A DNA stretch of 42,228 nucleotides from Pseudomonadota bacterium (GCA_023433925.1 JAEYTO010000087.1:1-42228), one strand, 5' to 3'. Shown: positions 1-8,561, counted from the first letter of the stretch. Notes: a model not told the origin generated them from the sequence alone. Translations and numbers: made by a program.

Positions 1-764
1 CTAGGTCCTGTTTTCAAAGGCTAGCCAGAGAAGGATCGCGGCCAAGGTGACCCAGGCCAAATAGTTCCGGGCCAGCTTGTCATAGCGGGTCGCGATCCTT
101 CTGTGGTGCTTTATCTTGTTGAAAAACCTCTCTATCAGGTTTCTCTTCTTGTATAGCTCCCGGTCGTATTCCCGTGGTTTGCTGCACCTTCGTGGCGGGA
201 TGACCGCTTGTGCGCCGCATGACTCGATGAACGTCACCAGGGCTTCAGAGTCGTAGGCTCTGTCCGCCGCGATCCATTCCACCTGCTTGCCTTCAACAAG
301 ACACCAAGCCGGCACCATGTCATTGGTCTGTCCGGCGCTTAGGAACATGTCCACTGGAAGGCCGACATCATCGACGCTTGCGTGTATCTTGCTCGTAAGT
401 CCGCCACGCGAACGGCCTATGGCCTGATTGGCTTGCCCCCTTTTGCGCCGCAGGCGTGTTGGTGTGCCTTGACGTAGGTGGAATCAATCAGAAGATTCTT
501 GACCTCTCTGTCCTTGGACAACTCCATGAGCACATTCTTCCAGACGCCTGCCTTGGTCCAGCGACTGTAACGTGTATATGCGCTCTGCCAAGGTCCATAC
601 TCCTTGGGTAGGTATCGCCATGGAGAGCCAGTTCGCATGATGTACAAGATGGCATTCATCATCTGCCGGTTGTCCCTGGCTGGCCGACATGCGCGCCCTT
701 GTTCAGCAGGCAAGAAGGCCTTTATCCTCTCCCACTGGCTGTCGCTTAGCTCTTGCTGGTACAT
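1..764 (-). CDS. IS5-family DDE transposase, two frames joined by -1 frameshift
   Basis: Two overlapping reading frames make one transposase. OrfA (764-417, 115 aa) has the IS5-type N-terminal region (SDSQWERIKAFLP, GSPWRYLP) and the first catalytic Asp, D94, in LLIDSTYVKAH. OrfB, in the -1 frame down to position 1, has the second Asp (IAADRAYDS) and the Glu (NLIERFFNKIKHHRRIATRYDK). The frames meet at an AAAAGGGGG run (minus strand, 444-436). A slip of one base back there would give a product of about 254 aa, normal for the family. This is the usual programmed -1 shift of the group, though a mutation cannot be excluded. The stop codon TAG uses the TA of the flanking target site. The intact catalytic triad suggests that the element may be active. 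Confidence 0.85.
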
Positions 765-825
765 CCAGCCAAGTTACTCTCCGTAGGCCCTTTGGCAACC
801 CTCTTGGCTCTTTGAAGACACAGCC
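4..825 (-). mobile_element. Complete IS5-family insertion sequence (IS427-like group)
   Basis: The transposase frame is bounded by imperfect terminal inverted repeats. The left end at 4-19 reads GGTCCTGTTTTCAAAG. The right end at 810-825, read inward on the other strand, is GGCTGTGTCTTCAAAG, so 12 of 16 bases match. The flanking bases are cTA on the left and TAa on the right, consistent with a 2-bp TA target duplication as known for this group. The element is about 822 bp. It ends 17 bp past the stop codon of the TetR gene, so it has probably replaced or displaced that gene's terminator. The repeats were aligned by eye and the exact ends could shift by a base or two. Confidence 0.8.
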
Positions 826-842
826 TAAGGCCGATGGAGGGC

Positions 843-1466
843 CTAGTCCACCATGCTCCTGGGCCGAAGATAGGCCGGCAGCCGGTCCTCGACCTTGCCC
901 CCGAGGGCCCGCGTCACGTAGCGCACGGTCTCGGCGTACAGGTCGGGCACGCTGTAGGGCGTTATCATGTTCGTGCGCACGGCGCCCACGATGTTGGCGT
1001 AGATCAGGAAGGCCGTCTCCTCCTCGGGCAGAGCGGGGTCGATGGACCCGTCGGCCTGGCCCTGACGCACGAACTCCTGGATGCAGCGGATGATCTCCAT
1101 GAACTTGGTGGCGATACGCTCGCGCTCCGAGGGCAGCTCCACGTCGCTGAAGGGCGAGCAGCGAATGAGGATGGGGAAGGTCCGGCGGTTCTCCAGGGTA
1201 AAGGCCAGGTAACTCTGAACGAAAAGGCGCACTGCGTCCAGGCCGCTGTATGCGTCGTCGGTCTTCTGGCGCACGGCGGCCTGGAGGTCATCGACCATGG
1301 CGAAGCCGGCGGTGATGAACAGGCTCTCCTTGTTTCCATAATAATGGGCCACGAGCCCGAAGGCCACCCCGGCTTGCTGGGCGATCATTTTCATGGTCGT
1401 GGCCGAGTAGCCGTGCAAGCCGAAGATTTCCTGCGCCGCCTGCAAGATGGCCAACTTTTTGGGCAT
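843..1466 (-). CDS. TetR/AcrR-family transcriptional regulator
   Basis: A 207-aa protein with an N-terminal TetR helix-turn-helix (about residues 5-50: ILQAAQEIFGLHGYSATTMKMIAQQAG, then VAHYYGNKESLF) and a helical ligand-binding C-terminal domain without clear sequence signature. The ATG at 1466 is preferred over a GTG at 1493 because GGAGGT lies about 8 bases before it. The gene points away from the frd operon, and the space between them holds several inverted repeats that could be its operators (inference). Its ligand and targets cannot be read from the sequence. An insertion sequence sits 17 bp after the stop codon. Confidence 0.88.
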   Translation of the reverse strand: MPKKLAILQAAQEIFGLHGYSATTMKMIAQQAGVAFGLVAHYYGNKESLFITAGFAMVDDLQAAVRQKTDDAYSGLDAVRLFVQSYLAFTLENRRTFPILIRCSPFSDVELPSERERIATKFMEIIRCIQEFVRQGQADGSIDPALPEEETAFLIYANIVGAVRTNMITPYSVPDLYAETVRYVTRALGGKVEDRLPAYLRPRSMVD

Positions 1467-1535
1467 TAGCTGGGACCTCCGCGTCCGCCGCACCTGCCGT
1501 GACCGTTTGGCGGAGTGATCACGCCAGCGCCTGGC

Positions 1536-1553
1536 ATGTGATCTATTTCACGT
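1536..1553. promoter_or_regulatory. CRP/FNR-family (HcpR-like) binding-site candidate
   Basis: The sequence reads ATGTGA-N6-TCACGT, one base away from the symmetrical TGTGA-N6-TCACA site bound by CRP/FNR-family regulators; HcpR of Desulfovibrio recognises a similar site. A further small palindrome, GTGATCAC, lies at 1515-1522. The site is about 70 bases upstream of the TetR start and about 900 bases before frdC, so it more likely acts on the regulator gene, unless an frd promoter lies far upstream. Confidence 0.5.
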
Positions 1554-1577
1554 TCAAAGGGAATCATTTACGGGTAT

Positions 1578-1590
1578 CCACATTTTGTGG
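1578..1590. promoter_or_regulatory. Small inverted repeat, operator-like
   Basis: CCACA-TTT-TGTGG is a perfect 5-bp inverted repeat with a 3-bp spacer, 25 bases from the CRP/FNR-like site in an AT-rich intergenic stretch. No regulator can be assigned. Confidence 0.3.
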
Positions 1591-1718
1591 TAGCGCTTTG
1601 CTCCGAAGACTTGCATCAAGTCCGCTGCAATCCTACTGGCGCGAGTCTTTAGAATATTTCTCGCGTGTCAATTGGTTGGAAAATCGTGCAGCATCATATT
1701 GAACATATATAGCACGCG

Positions 1719-1738
1719 TTGATTGACTCATCAATCAA
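1719..1738. promoter_or_regulatory. Perfect inverted repeat, candidate TetR-family operator
   Basis: TTGATTGA-CTCA-TCAATCAA has perfect 8-bp arms around a 4-bp centre, a size and symmetry typical of TetR-family operators. It lies in the AT-rich part of the space between the TetR gene and frdC, just after a TATATA stretch (1706-1711). Binding by the adjacent regulator is inferred from proximity only. Confidence 0.5.
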
Positions 1739-2248
1739 GCAGGAGTATACCTCCTTCCAAGCCGTGCCAAGCTTGTAGCAAAATGGCAATCTTGTCCATG
1801 GCTAGCGTCCGCCGGCCGCTCCCGGGACTTGATTCCCGGACAACCTGCCGATCGCCAGGAGGCGATATGCGCAAGGACGAGTCTCGCAGCCGAGCTTGCA
1901 GCGCCCATGTGGCGACGACCGCAAGGTCACTGAAGACCTTGCGCCAGCGCCGCCTTGGGCCGCCGCTTCCAGGGTCCGACACCCGCCGACCCGCCTCACT
2001 CGCTTGGGCGCGCCTTCTGAATTTTCTCCTGACGACACCTCCTTATCAAATATCTCGACATACCCCCGATTTGGTTTTTTGTTGCCGTGCGGGCTTGCCC
2101 GGTCTCTTGGCGCGCCCTGGGCGCGCAACGTCGGCCGGCTTGCCTCGCGGGCTTGACACCGCCCGGACCGGAGCCCGTCTGACGCGGCGGCCGACCGGCC
2201 GGCGTCTGGCGCGGGAAGCCGCATGGCCCGCCGTGGCCCAGGCAATCC

Positions 2249-2345
2249 GCAAGTGAAATAACGGGTTCCCGGAGCCGCCTTGCCGGAGGCTGGCCTTGGC
2301 GGATGGAGTCCGGAGGGGGCACCCCTTCCCGATTCACTGCACAAT
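2249..2345. repeat. Dispersed palindromic repeat, family III copy 1
   Basis: This stretch resembles 35233-35349 and 23150-23228. Shared elements in order are ACGGGTTCC, GCCGCCTT, GGCCTTGGCGG and a GGAGGGG/CCCCTTCC stem. It is the most diverged copy and the only one of the three that is not at the 3' end of a gene. Confidence 0.5.
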
Positions 2346-2461
2346 GCCTTGAAACGCTTGGACGCAACGCTTGACCGCGCCTTCCCCTTGTGGCGGCGCT
2401 TGGGCTGGAGCCCTTTTCGATCAACGCGGCGCAGGGAGCGTCGCAAGACGGAGGATGTCTC

Positions 2462-3124
2462 ATGTCCACTTACGTAACGGCGCATGTGGCGCGCCCCGTC
2501 CGCCGGGACGCCTACTACGACTGGTTGCAGATGCTCACCGGCCTGGGCCTTGTGCTCTTCATGTGGTCGCACATGGTCCTGGTCTCGTCGGTGATCATCG
2601 GCCCCGGCGTGATGAACGCCATCGCCGAGTTCTTCGAGTCCACCTACATGGCCCAGGTGGGCGGGCCGCTCGTGTTCCTGGCCTTCCTCGTCCACTTCGT
2701 GCTGGCCGCGCGTAAGATCCCCTTCCGCTTCGAGGGCCAGCGCCTGCTGGGCGACCACGCCAGGATGCTCAAGCACCGCGACACGTGGCTGTGGGTCGTG
2801 CAGGTCGTCTCGGCCATGATCATCCTCATCCTGGGCGCCATTCACATGTGGGTCGTGCTCAACGACCTGCCCATCACGGCCCAAAAGTCCGCGGCCCGCG
2901 TGCAGTCCGGCTTCTGGCTCCTGTTCTACGCAGTGCTCCTGCCCATGGTCGAGCTGCACGTGTCCGTGGGCTTCTACCGCATCGGCGTCAAGTGGGGCTT
3001 CATCCGCCGCGACAACCGCGCGGCGGGCAAGAAGTTCGAGTACGGGCTGTTCGCCCTGTTCATGACCATCGGCGTGATCACCCTGATCCGCTTCGCAACC
3101 CTGGCCACCGTCCTGGCGGAATAG
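2462..3124 (+). CDS. frdC: Quinol:fumarate reductase diheme cytochrome b subunit
   Basis: A 220-aa membrane protein with five predicted helices, matching the diheme cytochrome b anchor of Wolinella-type fumarate reductase. It passes electrons between menaquinol and the FrdAB head at the membrane. Four histidines sit where the two heme b ligands are expected: H37 (FMWSHM), H78 (FLVHFV), H128 (GAIHMW) and H166 (MVELHVSVGFYR). E164, two residues before the last heme ligand, matches the 'E-pathway' glutamate of the Wolinella enzyme, so a proton-compensated mechanism is plausible. The start follows a GGAGG at about 8 bases. frdA begins 10 bases after the stop. The order C-A-B is the one usual in epsilon- and deltaproteobacteria. 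Confidence 0.93.
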   Translation: MSTYVTAHVARPVRRDAYYDWLQMLTGLGLVLFMWSHMVLVSSVIIGPGVMNAIAEFFESTYMAQVGGPLVFLAFLVHFVLAARKIPFRFEGQRLLGDHARMLKHRDTWLWVVQVVSAMIILILGAIHMWVVLNDLPITAQKSAARVQSGFWLLFYAVLLPMVELHVSVGFYRIGVKWGFIRRDNRAAGKKFEYGLFALFMTIGVITLIRFATLATVLAE

Positions 3125-3134
3125 GGGAGGAGTC

Positions 3135-5033
3135 ATGCAGACCTATTTTTCCGATCTGTTGGTCATCGGCGCCGGCCTGTCCGGCGAGCGCATCGCGGTC
3201 GAGGCCGCGGGCGCGGGCTTCGGCGTGAACGTCCTGTCCATCGTCCCGGCCAGGCGCTCGCACTCCTCGGCCGCCCAGGGCGGCATGCAGGCGGCGCTGG
3301 GCAACTGCGCCATGGGCAAGGGCGACTGCCCCGACGTGCACTTCGCGGACACGGTCAAGGGCTCGGACTGGGGCGCTGACCAGGAGGTCGCGCGCATGTT
3401 CGTGGACAACGCGCCCATCGAGATGCGCCAGTTGGCCTTCTGGGGCGTGCCCTGGAACCGCGTGGTGCCGGGCAAGTCCACCTTCTTCAAGGGCGGCGAG
3501 AAGTTCGATAAGGTCGAGGAGGAGGACAAGGCCGGCCTCATCACGGCGCGCGCCTTCGGCGGCACGGCCAAGTGGCGCACCTGCTACACCTCCGACGGCA
3601 CGGGCCACGCGGTCATGTGCACCCTGGACAACCGTTGCGCCCAGCTCGGCATCAATGTCTTCGACAAGAAGGAGGCCATCGCGCTCATCCACGACGGCAC
3701 GAACTGCCTCGGCGCCGTGGTGCGCTGCCTCAAGACCGGCGGGCTGGAGGCCTACGTGGCCAGGGCCACGGCCATCTGCACCGGCGGCTTCGGCCGCATC
3801 TACAAGGCCACGACCAACGCGGTCATCTGCGACGGCGGCGGCAACATCATCGCCCTGGACACGGGACTGGTGCCCATCGGCAACCCCGAGGCCATCCAGT
3901 TCCACCCGACCGGCATCGTGCCCACGGACATCCTGGTCACCGAAGGCTGCCGCGGCGACGGCGGCACGCTCCTTGACGTGAACAAGGAGCGCTTCATGCA
4001 CATCTACGAGCCCGAGAAGGCCGAGCTCGCCTCGCGCGACGTGGTCAGCCGGCGCATGACCGAGCACATGCGCGCCGGCAAGGGCATCACGGGCGCGTAC
4101 GGCGAGCACCTGTGGCTCGACATCCGCCACCTGGGCGACAAGCACCTGTCCACCAAGCTGCGCGAGGTGGACGAGATCTGCAAGAACTTCCTGGGCATCG
4201 ACCCGCGCGTGGACCTCATCCCGGTGCGGCCCACCCAGCACTACACCATGTCCGGCATCCGCACGAACAAGGACGGCGCGGCCTACGGGCTCAAGGGCCT
4301 GTTCTCGGCCGGCGAGGCGGCCTGCTGGGACATGCATGGCTTCAACCGCCTGGGCGGCAACTCGCTGGCCGAGACGGTCGTGGCCGGCGGCATCGTGGGC
4401 AAGAAGGTCGCCGAGTTCCTCCAGGGCCACGAGGTGAGCTTCTCCACCAGCCTCATCCGCGACGCGCTCAAGAAGCAGCAGGAGCGCATCGAGGCCATCG
4501 TGGACGGCAAGCGCGGCCGCGAGAACGTCTACAAGGTCCGCGAGGCCATGCAGGACGCGCTCATGGACGGCTGCTTCGTGTTCCGCAACGGCAAGGACCT
4601 GGAGAAGACCGTGACCGTGCTTCAGGAGGTCATGGAGCGGGCCGGGAAGGTCGGGCTCAAGTCCAACGGCATAGGCGCCAACCCGGAGCTGGGCGCGGCG
4701 CTCAAGATCCAGGGCCAGGTCAAGCTCGCCCTGTGCATCGCCAAGGCCGCCCTGGAGCGCAAGGAGAGCCGCGGCTCGCACACCCGCGAGGACTATCCCG
4801 AGCGCAACGACCGCGATTGGCTCAAGCGCACCCTGGCCTATTGGCCCGAGGGAGCGTCCCTGCCGCGCCTGGAGTACGAGGATCCGACCCCGTACTACGA
4901 GCTGCCCCCGGGCGAGCGCGGCTACGGCGGAGGCAAGATCATCCCGGCCGACGCCGAGAAGATCGCCAAGTTGACCATCAAGCCGGGCGAGAAGAAGCCG
5001 GCCGCGGCCGTCATGGCCAAGACCGCCAACTAA
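3135..5033 (+). CDS. frdA: Fumarate reductase flavoprotein subunit
   Basis: A 632-aa flavoprotein holding covalent FAD and the dicarboxylate site; it interconverts fumarate and succinate. Visible are the dinucleotide-binding motif VIGAGLSGERIA (about 10-21), H43 in RSHSSAAQGG for covalent FAD, and the active-site residues H257 (QFHPTGI), R301 (SRDVVSRR), H369 (TQHYTMSGI) and R405 (GFNRLGGNSLAE). The length and residue spacing are close to Wolinella FrdA. The start has GGGGAGG just upstream, and frdB follows after 15 bases. A long open frame on the opposite strand here is a codon-bias shadow. Confidence 0.95.
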   Translation: MQTYFSDLLVIGAGLSGERIAVEAAGAGFGVNVLSIVPARRSHSSAAQGGMQAALGNCAMGKGDCPDVHFADTVKGSDWGADQEVARMFVDNAPIEMRQLAFWGVPWNRVVPGKSTFFKGGEKFDKVEEEDKAGLITARAFGGTAKWRTCYTSDGTGHAVMCTLDNRCAQLGINVFDKKEAIALIHDGTNCLGAVVRCLKTGGLEAYVARATAICTGGFGRIYKATTNAVICDGGGNIIALDTGLVPIGNPEAIQFHPTGIVPTDILVTEGCRGDGGTLLDVNKERFMHIYEPEKAELASRDVVSRRMTEHMRAGKGITGAYGEHLWLDIRHLGDKHLSTKLREVDEICKNFLGIDPRVDLIPVRPTQHYTMSGIRTNKDGAAYGLKGLFSAGEAACWDMHGFNRLGGNSLAETVVAGGIVGKKVAEFLQGHEVSFSTSLIRDALKKQQERIEAIVDGKRGRENVYKVREAMQDALMDGCFVFRNGKDLEKTVTVLQEVMERAGKVGLKSNGIGANPELGAALKIQGQVKLALCIAKAALERKESRGSHTREDYPERNDRDWLKRTLAYWPEGASLPRLEYEDPTPYYELPPGERGYGGGKIIPADAEKIAKLTIKPGEKKPAAAVMAKTAN

Positions 5034-5048
5034 GGAGGGACGCCACCG

Positions 5049-5783
5049 ATGGCCAGAAATCTCCAGTTCGAGATATTCCGCTACAACCCGCAGGACCCCG
5101 CGTCCGTCCCGCACATGCGGCACTACGTGCTGGACGAGACCGAGAACATGACGCTCTTCATCGCGCTCAACCGGCTGCGCGAGGAGCAGGACCCGTCGCT
5201 CCAGTTCGACTTCTGCTGCCGCGCGGCCATTTGCGGCGCGTGCGCCATGGTCATAAACGGCCGGCCGAACCTGGCCTGCAAGACCAAAACCAAGGACCTG
5301 CCCGACGAGATCACGCTGCTGCCCTTGCCGGTGTTCAAGCTCGTGGGCGACCTGTCCGTGGATACGGGCGTCTGGTTCCGCCAGATGTACGACAAGGTCG
5401 AGTCCTGGGTGCACACGAACAAGGAGTTCGACCCGACCGCCCTTGAGGAGCGCATGGACAACGCCGTGGCCGAGCAGATCTACGAGCTCGAGCGCTGCAT
5501 CGAGTGCGGCTGCTGCGTGTCGGCCTGCGGCACCGCGCGCCTGCGCCCCGACTTCCTGGGCGCCGCAAGCCTCAACCGCATCGCCCGCTTCGTGGTCGAT
5601 CCGCGCGATCAGCGCTCGGACAGGGACTACTACCAGGTCATCGGCAACGACGAGGGCATCTTCGGCTGCATGGGCCTGCTGGCCTGCGAGGATGTTTGCC
5701 CCAAGGGCCTGCCGTTGCAGGACCAGCTCGGCTTCCTGCGCCGCAAGATGGGCATCACGGCCCTCAAGCGGCTGTTCAAGTAG
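5049..5783 (+). CDS. frdB: Fumarate reductase iron-sulfur subunit
   Basis: A 244-aa electron-transfer subunit linking the FAD of FrdA to the hemes of FrdC. Cysteines for the [2Fe-2S] cluster are C57, C62, C65 and C77 (CRAAICGACAMV...LAC). The two C-terminal cubane clusters use CIECGCCVSAC (C150, C153, C156, C160) and CMGLLACEDVCPKG (C207, C213, C217). The spacing agrees with FrdB/SdhB. An AAGGAGGG precedes the start, and the fumarase alpha gene begins 10 bases after the stop, so the genes are almost certainly co-transcribed. Confidence 0.95.
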   Translation: MARNLQFEIFRYNPQDPASVPHMRHYVLDETENMTLFIALNRLREEQDPSLQFDFCCRAAICGACAMVINGRPNLACKTKTKDLPDEITLLPLPVFKLVGDLSVDTGVWFRQMYDKVESWVHTNKEFDPTALEERMDNAVAEQIYELERCIECGCCVSACGTARLRPDFLGAASLNRIARFVVDPRDQRSDRDYYQVIGNDEGIFGCMGLLACEDVCPKGLPLQDQLGFLRRKMGITALKRLFK

Positions 5784-5793
5784 GAGGAAGGCC

Positions 5794-6633
5794 ATGCGAG
5801 AGATTCCCGCGCAACAGATCATCGACACGGTGGCCGAGCTGTGCATCGCGGCCAACCGCTACCTGCCCGGCGACGTCAAGCGCGCCTTCGACGCCTGCGC
5901 CGCGGCCGAGGATTCGCCCGCGGCCAAGGAGATCTTCCGTCAGCTCAAGGAGAACTACGAGCTGGCCGAGGAGACGGGCCTGCCGCTGTGCCAGGACACG
6001 GGCCTGGCCGTGCTCTTCGTGGACGTGGGCGACGACGTGCGCGTCACGGGCATGAACCTGCGCGAGGCCATCAACGAGGGCGTGCGCAAGGGCTACAAGG
6101 ACGGCTTCCTGCGCAAGTCCTCCTGCGACCCCATGACGCGCAAGAACATGGGCGACAACACGCCGGCCATCGTGCACTTCGACCTGGTGCCCGGCGACAA
6201 GCTCAAGATCAGCTTCATGGCCAAGGGCGGCGGCTCGGAGAACATGAGCCGCGTGACCATGCTCGCTCCGGCCCAGGGCTGGGAGGGCATCAAGAAGTTC
6301 GTGGTCCAGCGCGTGGCCGAGGCCGGGCCCAACCCGTGCCCGCCCACCATCCTGGGCATCGGCATCGGCGGCACCTTCGAGTACGCGCCCATCCTGGCCA
6401 AGAAGGCGCTCCTGCGCGGCCTGGACGAGCCCAACCCCGATCCCAAGATCGCGGCCATGGAGCAGGAGCTCCTGGAGCTCGTGAACAAGCTCGGCATCGG
6501 GCCCATGGGCCTGGGCGGCAAGACCACCTGCCTGGGCGTCAAGATCGAGATGCGCCCCTGCCATCTGGCCAGCCTGCCCCTGGCCGTGAACGTCCAGTGC
6601 CACTCCTCGCGGCACAAGGAGGTGCTGATCTGA
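5794..6633 (+). CDS. Class I fumarate hydratase, alpha subunit
   Basis: A 279-aa N-terminal half of an oxygen-sensitive [4Fe-4S] fumarase (FumA-N/TtdA type). It interconverts fumarate and malate together with the next gene product. Three cysteines expected to hold the cluster are C66 (GLPLCQDTG), C182 (NPCPPTILG) and C246 (KTTCLGV). The family motif GGGSENMSR is at about 145-153. The start follows AGGAGGA. The stop overlaps the ATG of the beta subunit (TGATG), implying translational coupling. In the context of frdCAB and malic enzyme it connects malate to fumarate respiration. A tartrate dehydratase role is possible from sequence alone but less likely here. Confidence 0.93.
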   Translation: MREIPAQQIIDTVAELCIAANRYLPGDVKRAFDACAAAEDSPAAKEIFRQLKENYELAEETGLPLCQDTGLAVLFVDVGDDVRVTGMNLREAINEGVRKGYKDGFLRKSSCDPMTRKNMGDNTPAIVHFDLVPGDKLKISFMAKGGGSENMSRVTMLAPAQGWEGIKKFVVQRVAEAGPNPCPPTILGIGIGGTFEYAPILAKKALLRGLDEPNPDPKIAAMEQELLELVNKLGIGPMGLGGKTTCLGVKIEMRPCHLASLPLAVNVQCHSSRHKEVLI

Positions 6634-7190
6634 TGGCCGAGTACACGCTCACGACACCGCTCAAGGACGCGGACATCGAGAAGCTCAGGGCCGGCGACGT
6701 GGTCAAGCTCACGGGCACCATCTACACGGCCCGCGACGCGGCCCACAAGCGGCTCATGGAGACCCTGGACAAGGGCGACGAGCTGCCCTTCCGGCTGGAG
6801 GGCTCGCTCATCTACTACGTGGGCCCGAGCCCCGCGCCTCCGGGCCGGCCCATCGGCGCGGCCGGGCCGACCACGAGCTACCGCATGGACACCTACGCGC
6901 CGCGCCTGCACGGCCTGGGCCTCAAGGGCACCATCGGCAAGGGCAAGCGCAGCGACGAGGTGAAGCAAGCCCTGCGCGAGCACAAGGCCGCCTACTTCGG
7001 GGCCACGGGCGGCGCGGGCGCGCTGCTCTCCAAGCGCATCACCGCGGCCAAGGTCATCGCCTACGAAGACCTCGGCCCCGAGGCCATCCGCGAGCTGAAG
7101 GTCGTGGATTTCCCGCTGCTGGTCATCAACGACTGCCACGGAGGCGAGCTGTACGCCAAGCCCGACCTCAAGGCGGCCGGGCTGGAGTGA
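6633..7190 (+). CDS. Class I fumarate hydratase, beta subunit
   Basis: A 185-aa partner corresponding to the C-terminal domain of FumA/FumB. Family features include VVKLTGTIYTARDAAHKR (about 24-41), GPTTSYRMD, KGTIGKGK and YFGATGGAGAL. The start ATG overlaps the alpha-subunit stop by one base, so equal synthesis is expected. Two-subunit class I fumarases are common in anaerobes. The next gene, malic enzyme, follows after 48 bases. Confidence 0.93.
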   Translation: MAEYTLTTPLKDADIEKLRAGDVVKLTGTIYTARDAAHKRLMETLDKGDELPFRLEGSLIYYVGPSPAPPGRPIGAAGPTTSYRMDTYAPRLHGLGLKGTIGKGKRSDEVKQALREHKAAYFGATGGAGALLSKRITAAKVIAYEDLGPEAIRELKVVDFPLLVINDCHGGELYAKPDLKAAGLE

Positions 7191-7238
7191 GATGATACGG
7201 CGCGCGAGCGCTCACATTCGAGAATACCGGAGGATATG

Positions 7239-8561
7239 ATGGCTCTCTACACGAAGCAGGAAGCGCTGGATTACCATTCCATGGGCCACAAGGGCAAAGT
7301 CGAGGTCGTGCCCATCAAGCCCTGCAAGACGCAGAAGCACCTGTCCATGGCCTACAGCCCCGGCGTGGCCGAGGCCTGCCGCGCCATTCATCAGGACCAG
7401 TCCAAGGTCTACGAGTACACCGGCCGCGGCAACCTCGTGGCCGTGGTCTCCAACGGCACGGCCGTGCTCGGCCTTGGCAACATCGGCCCGCACGCCGGCA
7501 AGCCGGTCATGGAGGGCAAGGGCGTCCTGTTCAAGGTCTTCGCCGACGTGGACGTCTTCGACATCAACCTGGATTGCAATGACCCGGACAAGCTCATCGA
7601 GATCGTCAAGGCTTTGGGGCCGACCTTCGGCGGCATCAACCTCGAGGACATCAAGGCTCCCGAGTGCTTCTACATCGAAGAGAAGCTCAAGGGCATGATG
7701 GACATCCCGGTCTTCCACGACGACCAGCACGGCACGGCCATCATCTCCGGCGCCGGCCTCATCAACGCCCTGGAGATCAGCGGCAAGCGCGTGGAGGACA
7801 TGAAGGTCGTGATTTCGGGCGCGGGCGCCGCCGCCATCGCCTGCACCAACTTCTACCTGGGCCTCGGCGTTCAGCGCGAGAACGTCTACATGTACGACTC
7901 CAAGGGCCTGCTCCATCTGGGGCGCAAGGACCTCAACGAGTCGAAGAAGCTCTATGCGCGGAAGAAGGACGCCGGCTCCCTGGGCGAGGCCCTCAAGGGC
8001 GCGGACATGTTCCTTGGCCTGTCCGTGGCCGGCGCGGTCAGCAAGGACATGGTCAAGGGCATGGCCAAGAACCCGATCATCTACGCCTGCGCCAACCCCG
8101 ACCCCGAGATTGCGTACAACGACGCCAAGGAAGCCCGGCCCGACGCCATCATCGGCACCGGCCGCTCGGACTTCCCCAACCAGGTCAACAACGTGCTCGG
8201 CTTCCCGTTCATCTTCCGCGGCGCCCTGGACGTGCAGGCCAAGGCCATCAACGAGGAGATGAAGATCGCCGCCGCGCGCGCCCTGGCCGCCCTGGCCAAG
8301 GAGCCCGCGCCCGACTACGTGTGCCAGGCTTACGGCGTCAAGGAGTTCAAGTTCGGCGTGGACTACGTGATTCCCAAGCCCCTGGACCTGCGGCTCATCG
8401 AGTGGGAGTCCCCGGCCGTGGCCCAGGCGGCCATGGACACGGGCGTTGCTCGCAAGCCCATCGCGGACATGGCGGCCTACAAGAAGTCCCTGGGCCAGCG
8501 CCTGGCCGAGTCGCGCAAGCGTCTCGAAACCTTCGTGGACACGTACAAACTGGACATCTAG
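7239..8561 (+). CDS. Malic enzyme (oxaloacetate-decarboxylating malate dehydrogenase)
   Basis: A 440-aa protein of the short bacterial malic-enzyme type without a phosphotransacetylase domain; it converts malate to pyruvate and CO2 with reduction of NAD(P). Visible are YSPGVAEAC (substrate region), VFHDDQHGTA (about 158-167, metal-binding acidic residues), the nucleotide-binding GAGAAAIACTNF starting near residue 194, and IIGTGRSDFPNQVNNVLGFP. Of two consecutive ATGs, the second (7239) is preferred because GGAGG at 7229-7233 is 5 bases before it but only 2 before the first. Cofactor preference (NAD or NADP) cannot be decided. It lies between fumarase and a dicarboxylate carrier, fitting malate breakdown to pyruvate. 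Confidence 0.93.
   Translation: MALYTKQEALDYHSMGHKGKVEVVPIKPCKTQKHLSMAYSPGVAEACRAIHQDQSKVYEYTGRGNLVAVVSNGTAVLGLGNIGPHAGKPVMEGKGVLFKVFADVDVFDINLDCNDPDKLIEIVKALGPTFGGINLEDIKAPECFYIEEKLKGMMDIPVFHDDQHGTAIISGAGLINALEISGKRVEDMKVVISGAGAAAIACTNFYLGLGVQRENVYMYDSKGLLHLGRKDLNESKKLYARKKDAGSLGEALKGADMFLGLSVAGAVSKDMVKGMAKNPIIYACANPDPEIAYNDAKEARPDAIIGTGRSDFPNQVNNVLGFPFIFRGALDVQAKAINEEMKIAAARALAALAKEPAPDYVCQAYGVKEFKFGVDYVIPKPLDLRLIEWESPAVAQAAMDTGVARKPIADMAAYKKSLGQRLAESRKRLETFVDTYKLDI

Larger units (their letters stand above)
1494..2461. other. Long intergenic region between the TetR gene and frdC
   Basis: No convincing gene is present; the reading frames here are GC-rich and lack family features. The first 260 bases are notably AT-richer than the genes and contain several inverted repeats, listed separately. 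The distal part is GC-rich and contains a dispersed palindromic repeat at 2249-2345. A TTGACA at 2153-2158 has no matching -10 box 17 bases later, so the frd promoter could not be placed. Confidence 0.6.

Noticed and set aside
2153..2158. TTGACA as -35 box for the frd operon
   Set aside because: No -10-like hexamer lies 16-18 bases downstream.
1802..3136. 444-codon minus-strand frame across the frdC region
   Set aside because: Overlaps frdC antisense; an AAGGAGGTG near 2050 has no usable start codon and the sequence lacks protein-like pattern.
3078..5855. 925-codon open frame on the minus strand opposite frdA/frdB
   Set aside because: It mirrors the GC-rich codons of frdA and frdB, has no family motif and is rich in Val, Ala, His and Leu, as antisense shadows are.
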